In this document: piece by piece, positions 57,350-64,000 of the stretch | Layout of the letters: each line of letters opens with the position of its first letter | Position numbering within the stretch: the first letter of the stretch is position 1 | Source: Stenopsyche tienmushanensis | Lineage: Eukaryota; Arthropoda; Insecta; Trichoptera; Stenopsychidae | Reading direction: 5' to 3' | DNA: 64,000 nucleotides | NCBI GenBank assembly: GCA_008973525.1 | Contig: WACJ01000120.1 | Coordinates: 310,001 to 374,000, forward strand | Translations under genes and position numbers: made by a program | The notes under the pieces: generated by a model | What the model saw: the letters and a program-made list of their open reading frames with translations, nothing else | Databases searched by the model: none | Told to the model about the DNA's origin: nothing

Positions 57350-58140
57350 AATGATGTTCTTAGGTCTTTATCATTGTGGTGAGAGAAGGACCCCAGATGC
57401 GACATTTGGTAAGGTAGAAGAACATATCTTACCGCGGCCAAGACTATCGGTTGACTCTTATAAAATGAGTCATAAAATCAAACAAAAAAATATATGCGCA
57501 TTGTTTAGAGTGCTAACAGACGGAGTGATCTCGGACGATGTGCCAACCCGCGTTCGCGCGAGCCGGGGATTAGCCGCTTACAAATATTTCAGCGGCGCCG
57601 CGAGACCGGTATTTGATGGAAATTTCAAATCGCATTTAAATTTTATAAAAACATTATTCAATTCGATGTGTTGTCGATCGCTGTCTTGAAAACGTTTCAT
57701 AGTTTACCCTTCTTCTGCTACGCACTTCATCCTCACTCAACTCTCACAATGATACTTCCCCACGAGAAATACATTGGAAATGGAAAACAGCAAATAACGA
57801 GTCGTCTGAAAAATTCTCAGTTTAAGCGCCTTCGCAATTAGCACTAAATACTAGACAGCGTAATAACGAAAATTAAAAAAAGACCCTGCACGCAAACACA
57901 TTTTTTATCAGATTCCCACTAAATTTGGCAGAAGACAAGTACATTAATTGAATCCGTGCCACCCCAAAAAAAATCTTTATCTTTGAAGGGGGTGCGATCG
58001 GACAGTATCGTGTGACAATTTGAGATAGCGGTGCGTTCGTTAAAATTCCACAAAGATATACCTCTTGCATAAATCCATTTTAAAGCAGCCTTAATTCTAA
58101 AATTAGTGGAATAAACTCGACCTTTGTATCGGAGGTAAGT
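57350..58140 (+). other. G+C-richer CpG-containing block with splice-donor-like end
   Basis: CCGCGGCCAAGACTATCGGT at 57432-57451 is a third copy of the 20-bp tail of repeat G. Beyond it, 57520-57620 is strikingly CpG-rich for this window (CCCGCGTTCGCGCGAGCCGG, AGCGGCGCCGCGAGACCGG). A 112-codon plus-strand frame (57351-57689) spans both parts but matches no family I know. GGAG followed by GTAAGTG at 58131-58141 is a strong plus-strand donor-like site. The block could be an untranslated first exon/promoter, or the inside of an LTR element linked to G. Confidence 0.35.
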
Positions 58141-61100
58141 GTGTCATGGAGGCTCTACACTTTTAATGTGGGGCGGATCCGGAAATGACTTGCGTGCGAA
58201 TGGAGAATGTTTAAAATCTTGTGCACGCAGCGTCGGTGTTGTAGAAATATATTTGATTTATAAAAAAAAGCTTTTAATAAAAGCAGTATTTAAATGGTCT
58301 TCAAACGAGTTCGAACATCCCTTAAAAAATATTTTTAGGCAGGGTTGTTTTATATCAGTTTGCGACCGCAATGAGTGGTGAAAGCATCTTTGTTGTGTTT
58401 TTAAATTTGAGGCCAATATTTTAAAACCATTTAAAAATAATAGATAATATGAATTGAATGGACATTGGAGTGCTGCATGAACTATCTTCATAAAGAATAG
58501 CGAATAAATACATGCAATCCTTTGTGGACATAAGCAAATTGTAAATGATTGTATTGAATTATAATCAGAAACTATTAACACTTTATAGCAGTGCAAAGAT
58601 ACGTATTAATTAAAATCAGGAATTCGAATCGTTATTCATTCCGCGAAAAATAACGTTTTTTTCTCGGTTTTCGGTTCAGCTTCTGCATTTTTCTGCAAAT
58701 TTCTGCAATTGTGCAAAATATTTTCATCGTAATAAAAAAATGGAAGAACGGCAGTATTAATATTTCCAGTAGATTGTCTGGAAACAGGGTTATCTTAATT
58801 ATTTGCATTTGATAAAATAATAATTTTAATTTGGCTCAGTTCACTCATAGATCCTCTTCTGGCTAAAAAAATCCTATTTAAATATGTTCATCCTTATTTA
58901 ATCTTGTATAAATGACAAACGGAAAAACCACCATATAAAAATATATTTTCTACAAACTTCATTTTTGGCGATCATCATCTTCGTCTGATGTTGGTTGCAA
59001 TTAAAGCTGAAACTAATAGGGGAAAAAATATAATTAACGAAAGGGTAATAATTCTGCAAACTCTATAACAAAATTCAGAATATCTTACCACATCCAGTAT
59101 ATATCTTGGATATGATTCCTCTGTACTATATATTTAGATTAATGGAATATAATATGGAATACGATTTAATAAAACAACTAATTTTGAATTAACATGTAAC
59201 AATTTAAAAAAACATTCCCATTAAGCTACCCAAAATTTGTAATTTCTACTTGCATATCTTTCTTCGTTAGTATTCTTCCTCCCTGCTTGATATTGTTGTA
59301 CCTAGTTGCATTGTTTAAACTTTAACAATGCATCAACTTCAATGCTGCACATAGAAAGAGTTTCAACCTTTACAATAATGTTAAAAGCTCTTCAGCTGTT
59401 AATTATTTTGTATGTATATCAAACTAACCCTGCCCTATCTATGTTTGTATACATCTATCCATACGATATCATTGTTCATCCATAATAATAAAAAAATAAT
59501 TATGAAATTCTTCTGTACTTCGTACAATGCTTTCGATCACATAGATGGAATTCTATTCATTGATAATAATTTCTACATTCTCAGCAATATGACATTCAAA
59601 GCCAAGGGAATTATTTGCACAATACGATGTATTTTCACAATGCTCTAACATTAAACTAGCTCTAACACATAGCTTTACGCCAAAATTAATTTATATTTTA
59701 AATAAGATGTCTGTCGCTATGGTTTTAGTTAAATAATATCATTTTCTATATTTTCAAAGTTTAGACTTTTATAAATATATCCTCTAAAGGAATTTCCAAA
59801 ATTTTTGCCATAATAAAATAAAATAAAGTTAATCGACTATGCAATCGAGATATATTTAATTTTTTTCTCTTAATAAGATATAAAACAGCAGTCTTTTTAA
59901 ATACGCTTTTTTTCGGCACCAATTATTGCGTTTATATTAGGGAGATCCAAAAATATTCGCGTATTTAATTTTTAAAAAAAGGCTCAAATTTATTAATAAT
60001 AAAATAACCGACTATTCGATTGTTTGCCGTGGATCTTAATCGATTGCAAATTTTAAAAATCATTTCATTTTATGCTCTTATTTTAACATAATTTGAGTGA
60101 AATATTCAATTATCATGTGCATGTTAAATATTATGGGCATATCAGATGTATTGGATGAATTCCAATCAATGTACACAATTGAATTATTATGTATGCCATC
60201 TGCAATAATTTGAATTGCTAAATTTTTTATGGTTAGTGCCAGATTTGTTATGGAAATTTCGTCGTTAGATATTTTCTTCGTTCTATAACAGTAAAAATCA
60301 AACTCAAACAATAGTACGTTAAAAATAGATTAGATGTGTGTAAGTTCCATTATTGTGTTTGTTCATCTTTAACCGATCATATCATTTCTAATTAAATATG
60401 TTATACATCATAAGAACACAATATCATTATCATGATTTTGTGTTGAAATGTATTTGTCCATCCTTAAACAATCAATTCATTGTCATACTTGTTCATTAAA
60501 CATGTTACTCGTCTTAAAGCTATCGTTATCAAAGTATGTATATCTCTAACACTTAGGCTATTTATCTCTTAATTACAATGTGAATCTTTCACTGTAATGA
60601 TCAATTGTGCAATATTATTCCATATCTCTTCAAAGATCCCAATAAGTTTCCTTAAAAATCAATATTTAATAAAAAATGGAAAGTGTTAAAACGAACATTA
60701 TAATTTTTCTTACACTGAAGATGTTAACATAACAGTTGCATAAATCGAATAATCACATTTCAAGAAATATTGAGAATTTATATAAAAGCAGATTGTAAAG
60801 AAATTAATTTCCATCCAGGATATTGAAATTTGCTGATTTAGTTCGGCGTTGAAAACTATTAGGGGTCGATTCCTATTTTTAATTCAATAAATGAGTTTCT
60901 AAGTAATAGTGAACTTGGGCGACAGTTTCAGTTTTAAGATTAGGGCTTTTGAGTCCTTTCCGGTAAGGCTTAGACGTGGCGTGTCGTGCCAAAAGGAAAT
61001 ATCGTAACGAAATATCTTTATTTATCGCAACTAGAGCCTTCAAAACATAATTTGAAAAATTGCGATAAAACTCCGCTTTAATTATTTTCTCTCCACGCAA

Positions 61101-61262
61101 ACTACTTAGAATTATATATAGGGGATGTTTTAATATATATATTAAAATAAAATTCCAGCATGTCCTTAAATGCTTGCAATATTTAGAAGAAAAAAATATT
61201 TGCAAAAATTGATGCAGGTGTATAAGTTTTTTTTATAAGTTATTTGGTAAAAAAAAATATTG
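58141..61262. other. Unassigned A+T-rich stretch
   Basis: This is 3.1 kb, the largest run without any recognised element. Frames of 108-112 codons (58258-58596 minus, 60879-61205 minus) have no domain, and the first overlaps an 80-codon plus-strand frame. There are no transposon ends and no compositional island. Confidence 0.45.
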
Positions 61263-62105
61263 TATAGAGTGTGGCAAGGAAACTACCTTATTTGAAAAAT
61301 TAAAAACACGAACAGTATAAGAGATATCAGCTTAATTATTTTTTTCCATATTACAAAGAGACAAGACGATAGACATCAGACAACGACTGACTGGATTGAA
61401 AGTTCATTATAGATCGAACCCATTTCCTGCGCTGCTGTATGGTCTATTCCGGGTTACCCTGGATCCACTGATCCTTTAGCCCCATGAGAAACGCTACGCA
61501 TAGAGCATCCAGGCGCCCACCCTTTTTGTTCCACGCCCTTCAGAGGAGACGAGGTTTACGCGAGAAAGACCAGCTGCAGACCGTGTGCACCTGAAGGTGC
61601 GATGGAGGAGGAAGGACTAAGGTTATGCTAAGTTAAAGGGATTAACTTCTGCCACCACTTCTGGGTTCATTGCCACCACGAGTCCAACCTCAATTTAAAG
61701 GGGGCTGCGGTAGATGACGGACTGCGGGGGCATCCCCCTCCCCATGGTACTCGTATCGGTTCGGTCATTCTTAGTATCTAGCCATGGATACGAACCGCCG
61801 TTCGAACAGCCTAAAACCGTTCTCCCCTGTATGCCTTGGCTGTTGAGAATAGTGGTAAACCTTTGACACAGTCTCCACCAACTACTGTAATCTGGCTTTA
61901 TGAGTGAGCATCGTGGAGTCTAACACCCACCCGAATTACAAAGAGACATTTAAAGACAGTCGATTGCATGATGGTTACCAAACCTTCATGACAGAAAACG
62001 TTATATTTTTTTTTTATTTTTAATGAGTGCCACCTCATCTTTTTTTTAATAAATATCACTTAGGGCGCGGGCTACAAATAAGGAAGTTTCCCTGCCGCAC
62101 CCTGT
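61263..62105 (+). mobile_element. T-family element, two-ended, with nested insertion
   Basis: The left end TATAGAGTGTGGCAAGGAAACTACC and the right end, as reverse complement, TACAGGGTGCGGCAGGGAAACTTCC are inverted repeats. They agree with the one-ended copies at 7060, 16955 and 30560. Without the 571-bp insertion and one 14-bp duplication the element is about 258 bp, with no coding capacity, so it is a MITE. TA at both edges may be the target duplication. The superfamily is unknown to me. Confidence 0.85.
61364..61934. mobile_element. 571-bp retroposon-like insertion with 14-bp target duplication
   Basis: ATTACAAAGAGACA stands on both sides (61350-61363 and 61935-61948), and the uninterrupted equivalent is seen in T at about 17023. 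Duplications of this length, without inverted ends, point to target-primed retrotransposition. The insert is far richer in G+C than the window (GGGGGCATCCCCCTCCCC at 61726-61743). It has no poly(A) tail and no long frame, and ends ...CACCCACCCGA. It is probably a 5'-truncated non-LTR retrotransposon 3' region or a SINE. No other copy is in this window. Confidence 0.8.
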
Positions 62106-64000
62106 ATGAATGCGTGATTTAAACATCCCGAAACGTCAACTTTACTTCCATCAACTAACGCTATTTTTTTAAATCTTGTTATTTCTTGAAAAATGAATTC
62201 AATGTGATTGAAAAAGATTGGTCCAATTTAACCACTTGTTACATCTTGGTCTTGCATTATGATATATCCTGATTGATTTCTATACGAAATTTTATGCATA
62301 TTTTAATTTAAATTATATTTTTTGTATAAATTTGATTCGGCGATGTAAAAATTATTTTAAACCGTTTCAGACCATTTGTACATTGCAATTTAAACACTAT
62401 ATTTTCCTGAAAAATGAACATAGAAATAACATAAAAAATTTCCTCCATACTTGTTATTCCAAATAAGAGATTCTTTTAAAGATTTTTTTCTTAGGGGAAA
62501 AAGTCGGGTCTGAAAGGGTTATTTTTATTCTTTTCTTTTCTTCAAACTTAAAAATGTTTATTTTAAATGTGAAATATTATTCGATAAATATGTGCTTACA
62601 AAATAATTAAAACTTAGTATTTTTGCATATTTTTAACATATTATTTTTATTATAATAACAAATAATAATTTACCATGATGTATTTACTATAACTCGACTC
62701 TAATAATGGGAATGTCAATATGAAATATAATAGATATAGAGCTCAGAATTTTTCCGAGTTTTATATGATGTATCAAATACATATCGTGTTAAACAATGAT
62801 TTCTGTGAGTGTCTTCAACTTTTGTATTAATTTTTGAATTTTTATAATGTTCCATCTCTCCAGCTTGTGACGATTCACAGCTGCTGCGTCCCTCGTAACA
62901 TCAGCAGATAGAATCCCAAAGACGATTGCTTCTCCATGACATGTTTATTCGCTTCACTTTGAATAGGCTGCGGCTGCGATGTGTAAAAGACCCGAACTCG
63001 AGCTAAATGTGTATCCACTCAAGTATTCTCAAGCTGAGCCTTGACTAGACTCGAAGCTCGAAGCCGAGTCGAAGCTGATTTAAAGTTGCTTCGAAGTCCA
63101 CTCGGGGTTGGGCCAAAGCTCACTAAAAGCTTGACTGTATGACGACCTGCATCACTTTTAAACTCGGCTCATTGCTCTCCTTCTCTCGTAGCAAACATTC
63201 TGGAAGGTAATTAAATTATCCAGTTGTTATGGAAATTAATGTAATTAAGATATGGATATTGCTCCTATCATCATCTGGAATGTTATTGTGTTATGCTTCC
63301 AGAAAGATCGCGGTCGATCGCGAACTGCACCCCTGAACTGCACATTTTTATGGTGATAACATTGATTGCTGGATTGCATACAATTTACAGCTCTCAATTT
63401 ATAGTAGTAGTAGTAAGAGAAACGTGTTTCTTGAACCGTGTCTCAATACATTTTTTAAATTTATTTTTGACCCCTTTAATTAATAGCGATTTAATGACAA
63501 AAAGGAACATGATTTGATGATTATTTTCATGCTATGAATTTGGAAAATCGTTAAATTTGTAATTTTCCATTTTGTTCCGACATTTTTTATATTTGGATTT
63601 ATGAGGCCAACAAAATAATTGATATGCCACGAGCAGTTCACAGCACGAAATTAATTATGAACTGCTCGCATATTGTTTTCCAAAGGAAAACGTTATGATT
63701 ATTTTTTTAATCGGCATTAAAGATCTGACATGCAGTAATTTATTGTACACAATGAGAAAAATAATTAAATTAATAATTAGATCCAGCAATGGCAGCCTCT
63801 ATCGAGAGCGCTTATCAATCACAACATGTATTTAAAGTATCGAAAGTAAAAGTAAGATCACTTCAAAAAAGAACACTCTTGAGCAGCTCTTGGTGTCCGA
63901 TAGGTGTTTTATGAGGTCATAACTGGTTTGCAAACGGAGAAAAAAATAAAGCGGTTTACTGATTTATCTCATTTCCTTATGGATTGGCGTAATATTCGCA
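62106..64000. other. Unassigned; F copy 3 and a CGAAGCT-rich patch
   Basis: ACGTGTTTCTTGAACCGTGT and CTCAATACA at 63422-63450 are a third, shorter copy of repeat F. At 62990-63130 the words ACTCGAG, TCGAAGCTCGAAGC, GAGTCGAAGCTG and TTCGAAGTCCACTCGG recur irregularly, giving a locally G+C-richer, partly palindromic patch. No gene or transposon was recognised. Confidence 0.45.

Noticed and set aside
58258..58596. 112-codon minus-strand frame opposite an 80-codon plus-strand frame
   Set aside because: Neither has a domain; the opposing overlap is typical of chance frames.

Overview
This is A+T-rich eukaryotic DNA, most likely from an insect or another arthropod. The support for that is indirect: five relics of one mariner family, other mariner/Tc1, piggyBac and hAT relics, and an insect-style recursive splice signal. 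I found no intact protein gene, no rRNA or tRNA gene and no CRISPR array. All open frames are 128 codons or shorter. At this base composition, frames of that length are roughly what chance gives, unless they sit in a transposon relic. No species can be named from this window.

The window is best read as a long intron or intergenic tract filled with old, broken mobile elements. (1) A family called R1 here, unclassified and about 240-330 bp long, has at least 16 full or partial copies in both orientations from 741 to 52390. Its conserved core contains GTGTAATATATAATAAAATA followed by a tRNA box A-like block. (2) One mariner family (M1) has five copies: 4873-6325 (-), 12575-13631 (-), 31785-32576 (+), 36341-37691 (+) and 44978-46031 (-). 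(3) Other mariner/Tc1 relics lie at 8560-8905, 10464-10540, 20880-21660, 27010-27631 and 55689-55991. (4) Two elements have TTAA target sites with clear ends: a piggyBac relic at 35538-36312 and a 915-bp element at 46469-47383. A second piggyBac relic is probable at 2637-3027. (5) hAT elements lie at 5051-5555 (in M1), 31905-32109 (in M1) and 40272-41249 (in R1); the last two have perfect 8-bp target duplications. (6) A terminal-inverted-repeat family (T) has copies at 7047, 16949, 30566 (reverse) and 61263-62105. The last copy is split by a 571-bp insertion with a 14-bp duplication, as non-LTR retrotransposons make. (7) There is a LINE reverse-transcriptase relic at 2226-2535 and LTR-like pieces at 16613-16748 and 54440-54625.

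The nesting gives a relative order: M1 and R1 are older than the hAT insertions in them, and T is older than the non-LTR insertion in it.

The most interesting non-transposon signal is at 46280-46319 (+). A 14-of-15 pyrimidine tract runs into CAG directly joined to GTAAGT, the form of a recursive splice site (ratchet point) known from very long introns of flies. It lies in sequence free of recognised repeats. If real, it would place the window inside a very long plus-strand intron, which fits the lack of exons. Other candidates for function are G+C-richer blocks at 1045-1640, 29140-29560 and 57350-58140, and homeodomain/POU-site-rich tracts near 15880-16150, 26280-26620, 33020-33200 and 51470-51680. 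All of these are inferences.
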